A stretch of DNA of 64,000 nucleotides from Mycobacterium conspicuum (GTDB lineage Bacteria; Actinomycetota; Actinomycetes; Mycobacteriales; Mycobacteriaceae): contig NZ_AP022613.1 in NCBI RefSeq assembly GCF_010730195.1, positions 5,456,001-5,520,000 of the forward strand. The letters run 5' to 3'. Both the position numbers and the translations under genes were made by a program. Numbering within the stretch: position 1 is the stretch's first letter; each line of letters begins with the position of its first letter. This document shows, in pieces, positions 25,659-34,567 of the stretch. The notes below the pieces were generated by a model that made no database searches, was not told the DNA's origin, and saw nothing but the letters and a program-made list of their open reading frames with translations.

Positions 25659-26831
25659 CTACGGCTCTCCGTTTGCACCGTTCTTACCGATGAGTCCGGC
25701 CTTACCGCCGGCGCCGCCCGGGCCGGGGCCTAAGACGCCGCTTCCGCCGGCGCCACCGTGGCCGCCGTTGCCAACTAGCAACGCGTCGCCGCCCGCCCCG
25801 CCCTGATGGCCGAAGCCGTTGCCCGGACTATCCCCGCCCTGACCGCCGGCTCCTCCGTTGCCGATCACCCCGGCCGCACCGCCATCGCCGCCGAAGCCGG
25901 AAGAGTCGCCGCTTCCCCCATGGCCACCGTGGCCGCCGTTGCCGATGAGCATCGCGCGGCCGCCGTCGCCGCCGTTGCCGCCTTCCCAAAACCCTTCGGG
26001 ACCGCCCTGCCCGCCAGCGCCGCCGTCGCCGCCGTTGCCAATCAGCCCGGCATTACCTCCGGCCCCCCCAGTGCCAGCCGGGGAGAGCGCGCCGTCGGCG
26101 TTGCCCCCGGTGCCACCAGCCCCACCGGCGCCGAACACCAGGCCCCCGGCACCGCCGGCACCACCCCGACCACCGGCATACAAGCCTTCGCCGCCATTGC
26201 CGCCCATGCCCCCGGTGCCGAGAAGTAGCCCACCGGCACCGCCGGCACCGCCAGCCCCAGCGAATCCGCTGCCTGGATCGGAAAAGGACAACGAGGGCTG
26301 ACCGTCACCGCCCTTGCCGCCATTCCCGATCAGGCCGGCCGAACCGCCCTTACCGCCGGCACCACCGGGCACGCCGGACGCGCCGTTACCGCCGTTGCCG
26401 TACAGCCAACCGCCGTCGCCGCCGGCCTGGCCCGTCCCCGCCGCCCCGTTGGCGCCATTGCCGACCAGCGGGCGCCCCGTCGCGGCGGCGACGGGCGAAA
26501 ACACCGCCAGGCTCTGCGCCGCCGACACCACCGCCGCCAACGGCGACACATTCGCCGCCTCGGCGGCTGCATAGGCGCTCCCGGCTCTGTTCACCGCGCC
26601 CTCAAACTGCGCATGAAACGCAGCGGCCCGACCGCTGAGCGCATGAAAGTCCCGCGAGTGACTCGAAAACAGGGCCGCGATGGCGGCAGATACCTCATCC
26701 ATCGCCGCGGCCACGATCCCCGTCGTAGGGGCCGCCGCGGCCGCATTGGCGGTGTTGAGCTCCGAGCCGATACGGGCCAAATCCGTCGCCGCCGCGGTCA
26801 GCATCTCGGGCAATGCGATTACGTACGACAC
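25659..26831 (-). CDS. PE_PGRS family protein (390 aa)
   Basis: PE domain (VSYVIALPEMLTAAATDL, SAYAAAEAANV), the linker GRPLVGNGANG, then a GGX/GNGG-rich domain of about 250 residues ending AGLIGKNGANGEP. GTG at 26831 is chosen because it gives the canonical PE start and follows AAAGGGGAAC; the ATG 57 bases upstream adds residues foreign to PE proteins. Exported by ESX-5 by family knowledge. It is inserted between the stress-protein gene and the Rv3707c-like gene and transcribed away from the latter. Confidence 0.93.
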   Translation of the reverse strand: MSYVIALPEMLTAAATDLARIGSELNTANAAAAAPTTGIVAAAMDEVSAAIAALFSSHSRDFHALSGRAAAFHAQFEGAVNRAGSAYAAAEAANVSPLAAVVSAAQSLAVFSPVAAATGRPLVGNGANGAAGTGQAGGDGGWLYGNGGNGASGVPGGAGGKGGSAGLIGNGGKGGDGQPSLSFSDPGSGFAGAGGAGGAGGLLLGTGGMGGNGGEGLYAGGRGGAGGAGGLVFGAGGAGGTGGNADGALSPAGTGGAGGNAGLIGNGGDGGAGGQGGPEGFWEGGNGGDGGRAMLIGNGGHGGHGGSGDSSGFGGDGGAAGVIGNGGAGGQGGDSPGNGFGHQGGAGGDALLVGNGGHGGAGGSGVLGPGPGGAGGKAGLIGKNGANGEP

Positions 26832-26934
26832 GGCCGTTCCCCTTTCAGTCCCCGCGATACCGCTCCACTTGGGAACCGTCACACGCACAAGGTGGGACGA
26901 CCTCAGTAGCGCACTACTGCAGTTCGCCCTCCGA

Positions 26935-28062
26935 TCAGGGCTTGAACGGATTGACCGCGAACTGGATCACCCGGTACGGCGCCGAAACCCGAGCACGGGT
27001 ATCCCACTGGCTGACGAAGATCCGCAACTCGTCGAGGGTCGAGCCGGGTGAGATGTATCCGCCGTAGGGCTGCGCGAGTCGATTGTCGTAGGGCGGCGGC
27101 AGGCTTTCCGCCGGGTCGGGCCACTCATCGTGCTGCACCACCGTCGTCACCGGGGCATCGCCCAGCGACGTCGGATCGATGGCGACCCGGACCTCCATGT
27201 TGCCCGTGTCGGCGTTGAAATAGGACAGCACGGTTTTGCCGTCGATCTGGCGGACGGACATCTCACCCACCTTGTCCGGCCATAGCGGCGTGGGCTTCTT
27301 GCCCCAGCCACCGTCGGGTCCGGTGGCCCACCCCTGCCATGTGGACCGGTCGATGAAGGTCTGCGGGGTCGCCCGATACAGCGTCACCGGATCTCTCCGG
27401 GTGAAGCTGTTGGCCACGATGTACACCCACCCACTCGGCGAATCGGGGGTCGGGATGGGGTCGTAGTACCCGCTGATCTGCGTCTGCGCGCCGCCCTGGT
27501 ACGACGCGGCGCGCCGGGTTCCCGCGATGGTCTGCCACCCGGCGCGGGCCGGCTCGGCCAGCACCAGCCGCGAATTCTGCGGTTCCAGGTTCTTCGTGGT
27601 GGTCACCATCAGGTAGTTGTGCCGGTTGATCTCCACCACTCCGGCGGGCAGCTGCGAGGTGCCGGGCGGCGTGGGGTCGGCCAGCAGGGGCTTGCTGATT
27701 CCGGTGACGCCCGTGTACCGCACGCCGGCGGGGTCATCGACCGACGACGTGTCGACGTGCAGCGCGATGGGCGAGTACCAGCCACCGAACCCCACGCCCT
27801 GGCCGGCGAAGCTGTCGCCGCAGACCTGCAGCAACTCGGTGGGGAAATCGACAAACTCACACAGGTCGGTCGCGCCGATGCCGTAGTCACCGGTGGGGGT
27901 GCCGGTGCCGGCCGTCGGGCCGATCCGCAATACCTGACCCCGAGCCAGCGGCGGCAGGATCGGCTGAGGGACAGGCGCCGCAGGATCGGCGTGGGCGACC
28001 GAAAAGCATTGCGGGGCAAGCAGACACGCGGCAAACACGAAGCGCCGCGCGGCCGTGATCAC
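26935..28062 (-). CDS. Secreted DUF4185-type protein, Rv3707c ortholog
   Basis: A 375-residue exported protein: signal peptide (FVFAACLLAPQCFSVAHA) then a beta-rich domain with repeated Trp/Gly/Asp blades (SGWVYIVANSFTRRDPVTLY, WATGPDGGWGKKPTPLW), resembling DUF4185 glycoside-hydrolase-like propellers. GTG at 28062 overlaps the asd stop by GTGA, so it is translated with asd. Members of DUF4185 include mycobacterial arabinan-degrading enzymes, but I cannot assign a substrate here. Confidence 0.75.
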   Translation of the reverse strand: MITAARRFVFAACLLAPQCFSVAHADPAAPVPQPILPPLARGQVLRIGPTAGTGTPTGDYGIGATDLCEFVDFPTELLQVCGDSFAGQGVGFGGWYSPIALHVDTSSVDDPAGVRYTGVTGISKPLLADPTPPGTSQLPAGVVEINRHNYLMVTTTKNLEPQNSRLVLAEPARAGWQTIAGTRRAASYQGGAQTQISGYYDPIPTPDSPSGWVYIVANSFTRRDPVTLYRATPQTFIDRSTWQGWATGPDGGWGKKPTPLWPDKVGEMSVRQIDGKTVLSYFNADTGNMEVRVAIDPTSLGDAPVTTVVQHDEWPDPAESLPPPYDNRLAQPYGGYISPGSTLDELRIFVSQWDTRARVSAPYRVIQFAVNPFKP

Positions 28063-29105
28063 AACTCGGCGGCCAGCAGCTCGGCGATCTGGATGGTGTT
28101 CAACGCCGCCCCCTTGCGCAAGTTGTCGCCCGAGACGAACAGCGCCAGACCCCGTCCGCCGGGCACGCCCTCGTCGCGCCGGATCCGGCCGACCAGCGAG
28201 TCGTCGACTCCGGCGGCGGCCAGCGGCGTCGGCACGTCAACCAGCTTCACGCCCGGCGCCCCGTCGAGCAGTTCGGTGGCCCGCTCCGGCGACAGCGGCC
28301 GCGCGAACTCGGCGTTGATCGACAGCGAATGCCCGGTGTACACCGGAACGCGCACACAGGTGCCGCTGACGGGCAGGTCGGGAATGCCGAGGATCTTGCG
28401 GCTCTCGCTGCGCAGTTTCTGGTCCTCGTCGGTCTCCCCCGAGCCGTCGTCCACCAGCGACCCGGCCAGCGGCAGCACGTTGAAGGCGATCGGCGCGACG
28501 TAAGCCTTCGGCGCGGGGAATGCCAGCGCGGCGCCGTCGTGCACCAGCTGTTCGGCGTCATCGACGACGGCGCGGGCCTGCTCGCCCAGTTCCGCCACCC
28601 CGGCCAGGCCGGTGCCCGACACCGCCTGATAGGTCGAGGCCACCAGGCGCACCAGCTGGGCTTCGTCGTGCAGCACCTTGAGGACGGGCATCGCGACCAT
28701 GGTGGTGCAGTTCGGGTTGGCGATGATGCCCTTCTTGAGAGACCCGGGCCCCGCGGCGACATCTCTTGCGAAGTTCACCTCCGACACCACCAGCGGCACG
28801 TCCGGGTCCTTGCGCCACGCCGACGAGTTGTCGATCACCGTCACCCCCGCCGCGGCGAACCGCGGCGCCTGCACCAGCGACATCGTCTTGCCCGCGGAGA
28901 ACAGCGCGATGTCCAATCCGGTCGGGTCGGCCGTCGCGGCGTCTTCGACCTCGATCTCCTGGCCGCGGAACGGCAGCTTGCGGCCCTGCGAGCGGGCCGA
29001 CGCGAAAAACCGCACCGAGGTCGCCGGGAAGTCGCGCTCGTCGAGCAATGCGCGCATCACCTGGCCCACCTGACCGGTGGCACCGACTACACCGATGGCA
29101 ACCAT
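28059..29105 (-). CDS. asd: Aspartate-semialdehyde dehydrogenase
   Basis: Reduces aspartyl phosphate to aspartate semialdehyde with NADPH in the pathway to Lys, Met, Thr and diaminopimelate. The 348-residue protein has the NADP loop GVVGATGQVGQVM and the catalytic Cys in IANPNCTTMVAMP, with the C-terminal His region FARPLSPERATELL after VPVYTGHSLSIN. The ATG begins directly after the ask stop codon, so the two are co-translated. Confidence 0.96.
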   Translation of the reverse strand: MVAIGVVGATGQVGQVMRALLDERDFPATSVRFFASARSQGRKLPFRGQEIEVEDAATADPTGLDIALFSAGKTMSLVQAPRFAAAGVTVIDNSSAWRKDPDVPLVVSEVNFARDVAAGPGSLKKGIIANPNCTTMVAMPVLKVLHDEAQLVRLVASTYQAVSGTGLAGVAELGEQARAVVDDAEQLVHDGAALAFPAPKAYVAPIAFNVLPLAGSLVDDGSGETDEDQKLRSESRKILGIPDLPVSGTCVRVPVYTGHSLSINAEFARPLSPERATELLDGAPGVKLVDVPTPLAAAGVDDSLVGRIRRDEGVPGGRGLALFVSGDNLRKGAALNTIQIAELLAAEL

Positions 29106-29624
29106 CTATCTCCCCGTCCCCGCATACACCGTCGCCGTCTCCTCGCCGCCGAGGCCGAACGCCTCATGCAACGCGACGACGGCCTTGTCTAGTTCAGTGT
29201 CGCGGCACAGCACCGAGATGCGGATCTCGGACGTGGAGATCAGCTCGATGTTGACACCCACCTCGGCCAGCGCCTCACAGAAGGTCGCCGTAACGCCGGG
29301 ATGGCTGCGCATGCCCGCCCCGATCAGCGACACCTTCCCGATGTGGTCGTCGTAGAGCAGCTGGGTGAACCCGATCTCGTCCTTGAGCGAGTCCAGCTTG
29401 GCCACCGCGATCGGCCCAAGGTCGCGCGGGCAGGTAAAGGTGATGTCGGTCTTGCCGCTTTCGACCTTGGACACGTTCTGCAGCACCATGTCGATGTTCA
29501 CGTCGGCGTCGGCGACCGCGCGGAAGACCCTGGCCGCGTAACCGGGGATGTCGGGGATGCCGACCACGGTGACTTTGGCTTCGCTGCGGTCGTGCGCGAC
29601 TCCGGTGAGCAGGGGGCTTTCCAT
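29106..29624 (-). other. Internal translation product: aspartokinase beta subunit
   Basis: ATG at 29624, in frame within ask, would give 172 residues comprising the two ACT domains. Actinobacterial aspartokinases are known alpha2-beta2 enzymes made this way; here the start position is inferred from that precedent. Confidence 0.65.
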
Positions 29625-30371
29625 GGTTACGTCCTTGATCGATCCGACGACGACAGTGCCCAATTTGTCCGAATAGGACGACCGGACATGCACGGGAAGG
29701 TTGTAGCGCCGCGCGTATTCCACGCACCGCAGCATCAGCACCTTGGCGCCGCAGGCGGCCATCTCGAGCATCTCCTCGAAGGTGACCGTCTCCAGCTTGC
29801 GGGCGTTGGGCACGATCCGCGGGTCCGCGCTGAAGATCCCGTCCACGTCGGTGTAGATCTCGCAGACGTCGGCTTTCAACGCCGCGGCCAGGGCGACCGC
29901 GGTGGTGTCGGAGCCGCCGCGTCCCAGCGTGGTGACGTCGCGGGTGTCCTGGCTGACGCCTTGGAATCCGGCGACCAGCACCACCCGGCCTTCTGCCAGC
30001 GCGTCCTGCACGCGTCCCGGTGTGACGTCGATGATCTTCGCGTTGCCGTGCGTGCCGGTGGTGATCACGCCGGCTTGCGAGCCGGTGAAGGAGCGGGCCT
30101 GCGCACCCAGCGATTCGATCGCCATGGCCACCAGGGCGTTGGAGATGCGCTCGCCGGCCGTCAACAGCATGTCCAGTTCGCGAGGCGGCGGCACCGGGCA
30201 CACCTGCTGAGCCAGGTCCAGCAGGTCGTCGGTGGTGTCGCCCATCGCCGAGACCACCACGACGACGTCGTTGCCTTGCTTTTTGGTCTCGACGATGCGT
30301 TCGGCGACGCGACGGATCCGGTCGGCGTCGGCCACCGAGGATCCGCCGTATTTCTGCACGACGAGCGCCAC
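29106..30371 (-). CDS. ask: Aspartokinase (alpha subunit; beta from an internal start)
   Basis: Phosphorylates aspartate, the committed step of the aspartate pathway. The 421-residue protein shows the kinase start VQKYGGSSVADADRI, the substrate loop TLGRGGSDTTAVALAA and two C-terminal ACT domains (from about residue 265) that mediate feedback by Lys/Thr. GTG start at 30371. An internal ATG at 29624 (MESPLLTGVAHDR) matches the known start of the separate regulatory beta subunit. Confidence 0.96.
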   Translation of the reverse strand: MALVVQKYGGSSVADADRIRRVAERIVETKKQGNDVVVVVSAMGDTTDDLLDLAQQVCPVPPPRELDMLLTAGERISNALVAMAIESLGAQARSFTGSQAGVITTGTHGNAKIIDVTPGRVQDALAEGRVVLVAGFQGVSQDTRDVTTLGRGGSDTTAVALAAALKADVCEIYTDVDGIFSADPRIVPNARKLETVTFEEMLEMAACGAKVLMLRCVEYARRYNLPVHVRSSYSDKLGTVVVGSIKDVTMESPLLTGVAHDRSEAKVTVVGIPDIPGYAARVFRAVADADVNIDMVLQNVSKVESGKTDITFTCPRDLGPIAVAKLDSLKDEIGFTQLLYDDHIGKVSLIGAGMRSHPGVTATFCEALAEVGVNIELISTSEIRISVLCRDTELDKAVVALHEAFGLGGEETATVYAGTGR

Positions 30372-30511
30372 TGTTGCTCTTTCGGGTGGGATTTCAGGTC
30401 GACAACAGGATACGTGCGCCCGGCGTTCGATCAGACGTTGAGCCCCGCAGCGCAGATAACCTGCGCAACGCCGTCCGCCGAGTGGGCGGGTGCCCTAGGA
30501 GTAGTGCGAGT

Positions 30512-30865
30512 TCACCGGGCCAGCGGGCTGTAGAAGACCAGGCCGTTGCCCTTGTTGTCGTAAACCACGGCGCGACGCTCGTGCGCGTCGTCGTAGGGGC
30601 CCTTGACGATGCCCCCGCCACTGGCCTCGACGGCCTTGGCGGCCGCGTCCACGTCAGCGGTCTTGATGCCGACGACCACCTGCCCGGGGATGGGATGGTC
30701 CACCGGGGTCGCCAGCGCCAGCGTGACCGCGCCACCGTCGAGGGCCGCGAAGTGGGCCCCGTCCCGGAACTTCAGCGGCATGCCCAGGGTCTCGCTGTAA
30801 AACCGGATTGATTCGTCCAGGTCATCGGTCGACAAGACGATCATCCGTACTTCGTGCTCGCTCAC
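30512..30865 (-). CDS. VOC-family (glyoxalase/dioxygenase-like) protein
   Basis: A 117-residue protein of the vicinal oxygen chelate fold with two beta-alpha-beta-beta-beta modules: VRMIVLSTDDLDESIRFYSE at the start and VVVGIKTADVDAAAKAVEA in the second. The final strand KGNGLVFYSPL carries aromatic and polar residues but the usual Glu metal ligand is not obvious. Substrate unknown; such singletons include antibiotic-binding and detoxifying proteins. It is divergent from leuA. Confidence 0.8.
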   Translation of the reverse strand: MSEHEVRMIVLSTDDLDESIRFYSETLGMPLKFRDGAHFAALDGGAVTLALATPVDHPIPGQVVVGIKTADVDAAAKAVEASGGGIVKGPYDDAHERRAVVYDNKGNGLVFYSPLAR

Positions 30866-31003
30866 TGGTCCCTCCTCGCGAAAGATCGTTGTCAGATTAA
30901 GTCCGTCGTCGGCTCCTCGAAATGGCGGGCTCCGCGGCGTCGGCGGCCGGTGGACGTGACCGCCGTTTTGGCGCCGGGCTAAAGCACGGTAAAGTGCACA
31001 AAC

Positions 31004-31045
31004 GTGCAGCGGGTGCTCCTCCTCGGACGCCGCGACGGGGTCTGA
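31004..31045 (+). CDS. leuA leader peptide with three consecutive Leu codons
   Basis: GTG at 31004 opens a 13-codon frame (VQRVLLLGRRDGV) ending in TGA, with three successive CTC leucine codons at 31016-31024. It lies 78 bases before leuA, and two mutually exclusive hairpins overlap and follow it. Leucine attenuators upstream of leuA have been proposed for actinobacteria. No strong ribosome site is seen; a leaderless start is possible. Confidence 0.6.
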   Translation: MQRVLLLGRRDGV

Positions 31046-31089
31046 TCCAGACCGGCTTCCCGTCGCGGGCGTTCGCGATGCGCCGGTCT
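31027..31089 (+). promoter_or_regulatory. leuA: Alternative hairpins in the leuA leader (candidate attenuator)
   Basis: Hairpin 1 pairs ACGCCGCGACGGG (31027-31039) with CCCGTCGCGGGCGT (31059-31072), with one bulge. Hairpin 2 pairs AGACCGGC (31049-31056) with GCCGGTCT (31082-31089). The 5' arm of hairpin 2 lies in the loop of hairpin 1, so both cannot form together. A ribosome paused at the Leu codons would cover the 5' arm of hairpin 1. A T-rich stretch (GGTTTCCTTCT) follows hairpin 2. Confidence 0.55.
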
Positions 31090-31123
31090 GAGGTTTCCTT
31101 CTGATATCCCCGGAGCAACTACC

Positions 31124-32938
31124 GTGAACAACTTTCCTGAATCCGCCAGCCCCGACGCCTATAGCTCGGCGCGGACGATCGTAAAACCCGCCGGCCCGCC
31201 TCGGCCCGGCCAGCCCAGCTGGAACCCCCAGCGCGTCACCTCGATGCCCGTCGGCCGGTACCGGCCCTTCGCCGAGGAAGTAGAGCCCATCCGGGTACCC
31301 GACCGGACCTGGCCCGATCGCGTCATCGCTCAGGCACCCCTGTGGTGCGCGGTCGACCTGCGCGACGGCAATCAGGCGCTGATCGACCCGATGAGCCCGG
31401 CCCGCAAGCGCCGCATGTTCGACCTGCTGGTGCGCATGGGCTACAAGGAGATCGAGGTTGGCTTCCCGTCAGCCAGCCAGACCGACTTCGACTTCGTCCG
31501 CGAGATCATCACCGACGGCGCGATCCCCGACGACGTGACGATCCAGGTGCTGACCCAGTGCCGACCCGAGCTGATAGAGCGCACCTTCGAGGCGTGCCGG
31601 GGCGCGCGGCAAGCGATCGTGCACTTCTACAATTCGACGTCAATCCTGCAGCGCCGCGTGGTGTTTCGCGCCGACCGGGCCGCCGTGCAGGCGATCGCCA
31701 CCGATGGCGCGCGCAAGTGCGTCGAGGAGGCCGCCAAATACCCGGACACTCGTTGGCGGTTCGAGTATTCGCCGGAGTCCTACACCGGCACCGAGCTCGA
31801 GTACGCCAAGCAGGTGTGCGACGCCGTCGGCGAGATCATCGCCCCGACGCCGGACGACCCGATCATCTTCAACCTGCCCGCCACCGTGGAGATGGCCACG
31901 CCCAACGTGTATGCCGATTCGATCGAGTGGATGAGCCGCAATCTGGCCAACCGGGAGTCGGTGATCCTGAGCCTGCATCCACACAACGATCGCGGAACCG
32001 CCGTCGCCGCAGCCGAATTGGGCTATCAGGCGGGCGCCGACCGCATCGAGGGCTGCCTGTTCGGCAACGGCGAGCGCACCGGCAACGTGTGTCTGGTGAC
32101 GCTGGGCCTGAACCTGTTCTCCCGCGGTGTGGACCCCCAGATCGACTTCTCCAACATCGACGAGATTCGGCGCACGGTGGAGTACTGCAACCAGCTGCCG
32201 GTGCACGAACGCCACCCCTACGGCGGCGACCTGGTCTACACCGCGTTCTCCGGCAGCCACCAGGACGCCATCAACAAGGGCCTGGACCAGATGAAGATCG
32301 ACGCCGACGCCGCGGACTCCGACGTCGAGGACATGCTCTGGCAGGTGCCCTACCTGCCGATCGACCCCAAGGACGTCGGGCGCACCTACGAGGCGGTGAT
32401 CCGGGTCAACTCGCAGTCCGGCAAGGGCGGGGTGGCCTACATCATGAAGGCCGACCACGGCCTGGCCCTGCCGCGGCGGCTGCAGATCGAGTTCTCGCAG
32501 GTGATTCAGAAGATCGCCGATGGGGAGGGCGGTGAGGTCTCGCCCAAAGAGATGTGGGACGCGTTCTCCGAGGAGTACCTGAGGCCGATCCTGCCGCTGG
32601 AACGGGTCAGGCAGCACGTCGATGCCTCCGAGGAGGACACCGGCACCACCAGCATCACCGCAACGGTCAAGGTCAACGGCGTCGAGACCGAGATCAAGGG
32701 CGCCGGCAACGGCCCGCTAGCCGCTTTCGTCGACGCGCTCGGCGGCGTCGGTTTCGACGTTTCCGTCCTGGACTACTCCGAGCACGCCATGAGTGCCGGC
32801 GAAGAAGCCCAGGCGGCGGCCTACGTCGAAGCGTCCGTGGCTGGGCGCACGGTCTGGGGTGTCGGGATCGCGCCGTCGATCACCGCGGCGTCACTGCGCG
32901 CCGTCGTCTCGGCGGTCAACCGGGCGTCCCGAGACTAG
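31124..32938 (+). CDS. leuA: 2-isopropylmalate synthase
   Basis: Condenses acetyl-CoA with 2-oxoisovalerate, the first step of leucine synthesis. The 604-residue protein has the DRE-TIM catalytic motif (WCAVDLRDGNQALIDPM), the HPHNDRGTAVAAAELG metal-ligand region, GNGERTGNVCLVTLGLNLF, and a C-terminal leucine-feedback domain. GTG start after CGGAG. M. tuberculosis LeuA (644 aa by memory) carries a 57-bp VNTR near the feedback domain; no tandem repeat is seen here (EEDTGTTSITATVKVNG runs straight through), which accounts for the shorter length. Confidence 0.96.
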   Translation: MNNFPESASPDAYSSARTIVKPAGPPRPGQPSWNPQRVTSMPVGRYRPFAEEVEPIRVPDRTWPDRVIAQAPLWCAVDLRDGNQALIDPMSPARKRRMFDLLVRMGYKEIEVGFPSASQTDFDFVREIITDGAIPDDVTIQVLTQCRPELIERTFEACRGARQAIVHFYNSTSILQRRVVFRADRAAVQAIATDGARKCVEEAAKYPDTRWRFEYSPESYTGTELEYAKQVCDAVGEIIAPTPDDPIIFNLPATVEMATPNVYADSIEWMSRNLANRESVILSLHPHNDRGTAVAAAELGYQAGADRIEGCLFGNGERTGNVCLVTLGLNLFSRGVDPQIDFSNIDEIRRTVEYCNQLPVHERHPYGGDLVYTAFSGSHQDAINKGLDQMKIDADAADSDVEDMLWQVPYLPIDPKDVGRTYEAVIRVNSQSGKGGVAYIMKADHGLALPRRLQIEFSQVIQKIADGEGGEVSPKEMWDAFSEEYLRPILPLERVRQHVDASEEDTGTTSITATVKVNGVETEIKGAGNGPLAAFVDALGGVGFDVSVLDYSEHAMSAGEEAQAAAYVEASVAGRTVWGVGIAPSITAASLRAVVSAVNRASRD

Positions 32939-32978
32939 GGCGCTACGCCTCGTCCTACGGATAGTGGCCGCCGGCGGC

Positions 32979-34328
32979 TTAACTGGCAGGGCCGGTTCCA
33001 CGTCGGTCAACGGTGGCCGCGTCCAGTGTTCGGCTTGGCCGTCGTGGAACGCTGGCTGCGCCGAGCCGCTCCCCCGCTTCTAGTCGCTTCGCCCGCGCAA
33101 GGACGGTCTCAATCACGTGTTCCGAGGCCCAGCCTTCGGTGATGTCGGCGGAGAGGTTTGCGATGCCGGATCGAACGTGAGCAACGAGTTCATCGAGAGC
33201 GTGTTCGGCAACTGCGGCCGGGAGACCCATCGCCCTCGCCTCGTCGGCAAGTGCCTGTCGATCTACCTTGGCCAGCGTCTGCTGGGCGGCGATCTTCGTG
33301 CCCATCGTTCCGGACAGGTCGGGATACTCCAACGTGCATAGCGAGTCATACAGAGGAGCTGTTTCGACTGTTCCCTCAGACAAGATCAACGAGTAGTTCT
33401 TACCGTGGCCATCCTCGTCGCCGACGAGCGCGCGGAACGCAACTTGCTTGTAGATGGCCGTTATTTCCCGCTGCGGGGATTCGGCGAATTCGCGAAGCAC
33501 ACGCACCATACGATCGGACGGCCGACCGATCAGGTACTTGTCTTTCGGCCGCAGCCCGACGGCCTGGCACATGTCTTCCTGGTGCAGGCGTTCGATCGTT
33601 CCGTCGCTGGTGACGCTGCGGTCATATCGCTCGACAACGAGCACGGCAGTGTCGCCCATCCGCTCGACCCACGCCTCGTTGTGCGACAGGGCGCATGCCC
33701 GCGACAGGCTCAGTATTAGCGCCTCGTTCTCGGCGCTGTGGGGCCACACCGTGGTGGGCTTGACGATGTGCGTAGACGGATAGCCGTCGATGGGTATGCA
33801 CCACCGTCCGTCGACACGGGTCAGCAGCAGTTTGTCCTGAGCGCCGGCAAGGGACATCCGGATTCCCTTGGCGGGGTCGGCCCCCAGTGGCTTCATCGGG
33901 AGATTTCGGATCAGATCGGCAAGGTCCTGTTCGGTCAGCGGGTTAGACGGATGGCCTCCAGATGGCAACCCTTCTCCGCTGGGCACGGCGACGACTGCGC
34001 CGGCACACTCCCGCCCGTATTCTGCAAGCAGCGCCACGACGTCGGAGGGGGTCGCAGGAGCGCCCGCCAGATCGAGTTCAACCCCGCGCAACCGAGCGGC
34101 GGCCGTCTGCAATGCACGACCTTCCGGAAGCAGGCCCTCCAAGAATGCCCGTGAGGCCGTGGGTGCATTCGGTCCGGCCGTGGACGGCAGGGAGCAGGAC
34201 AGGATGGGCGCACCACCGCCGTAGCCGTGACGACCCTCGTCGGTGTACTCGATCACCACTTTGCGCCCGCCTGGTTTCAGAATGGCTTGCGCAGTGAGTA
34301 CTCCGCCCAGCCATAAGTCGATATTCAT
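32979..34328 (-). CDS. hipA: HipA-type serine/threonine kinase toxin
   Basis: In type II HipBA systems HipA phosphorylates a glutamyl- or related tRNA synthetase and halts growth. This 449-residue protein has the N-terminal subdomain, the Gly-rich/Ser loop MSLAGAQDKLLL, the ATP-binding Lys in STHIVKPT, LHQEDMCQAVGL, the catalytic loop DEDGHGKNYSLIL and the metal-binding APLYDSLCTLEY. All kinase motifs look intact. ATG overlaps the hipB stop by ATGA. The pair interrupts the leuA-dnaQ order of M. tuberculosis, so it was probably acquired. The last ~25 residues are Arg-rich and unlike the family. Confidence 0.92.
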   Translation of the reverse strand: MNIDLWLGGVLTAQAILKPGGRKVVIEYTDEGRHGYGGGAPILSCSLPSTAGPNAPTASRAFLEGLLPEGRALQTAAARLRGVELDLAGAPATPSDVVALLAEYGRECAGAVVAVPSGEGLPSGGHPSNPLTEQDLADLIRNLPMKPLGADPAKGIRMSLAGAQDKLLLTRVDGRWCIPIDGYPSTHIVKPTTVWPHSAENEALILSLSRACALSHNEAWVERMGDTAVLVVERYDRSVTSDGTIERLHQEDMCQAVGLRPKDKYLIGRPSDRMVRVLREFAESPQREITAIYKQVAFRALVGDEDGHGKNYSLILSEGTVETAPLYDSLCTLEYPDLSGTMGTKIAAQQTLAKVDRQALADEARAMGLPAAVAEHALDELVAHVRSGIANLSADITEGWASEHVIETVLARAKRLEAGERLGAASVPRRPSRTLDAATVDRRGTGPAS

Positions 34329-34567
34329 CGGGCTTTCCAGCCCTGGCGCGGGCGGACAACCAGTTCGAGTTCGAGCGCCGCAAGTGCCTCGAACAGCTTC
34401 TCCATCGCCTTGGTGGTTTCGCCGGCCTCGAGTTGGGCGATGGAAAAGCGGTTGGTTCGAGATCGCTCAGCAAGTTCGCTCTGGGTCATGCCCCGAGCCT
34501 GGCGCGCGGCGCGCAGCGCACGCCCGAGCGCTGGCGCCGAACGTGCGATCATCTCCGATGTTGACAT
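34325..34567 (-). CDS. hipB: HipB-type antitoxin, XRE helix-turn-helix
   Basis: An 80-residue XRE protein: LGRALRAARQARGMTQSELAERS with the recognition helix RTNRFSIAQLEAGETT, then a short C-terminal strand (ELELVVRPR) suitable for dimerisation and toxin contact. It precedes hipA with a 4-base overlap. A TAATGT box 6 bases before the ATG suggests a leaderless transcript, and repeat sequences overlap this promoter, in line with autorepression. Confidence 0.9.
   Translation of the reverse strand: MSTSEMIARSAPALGRALRAARQARGMTQSELAERSRTNRFSIAQLEAGETTKAMEKLFEALAALELELVVRPRQGWKAR

Noticed and set aside
31000..31123. T-box or riboswitch before leuA
   Set aside because: No T-box sequence or known aptamer seen; leader peptide with Leu codons explains the structure better.
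32600..32720. VNTR in leuA as in M. tuberculosis
   Set aside because: The region reads through without any tandem repeat.
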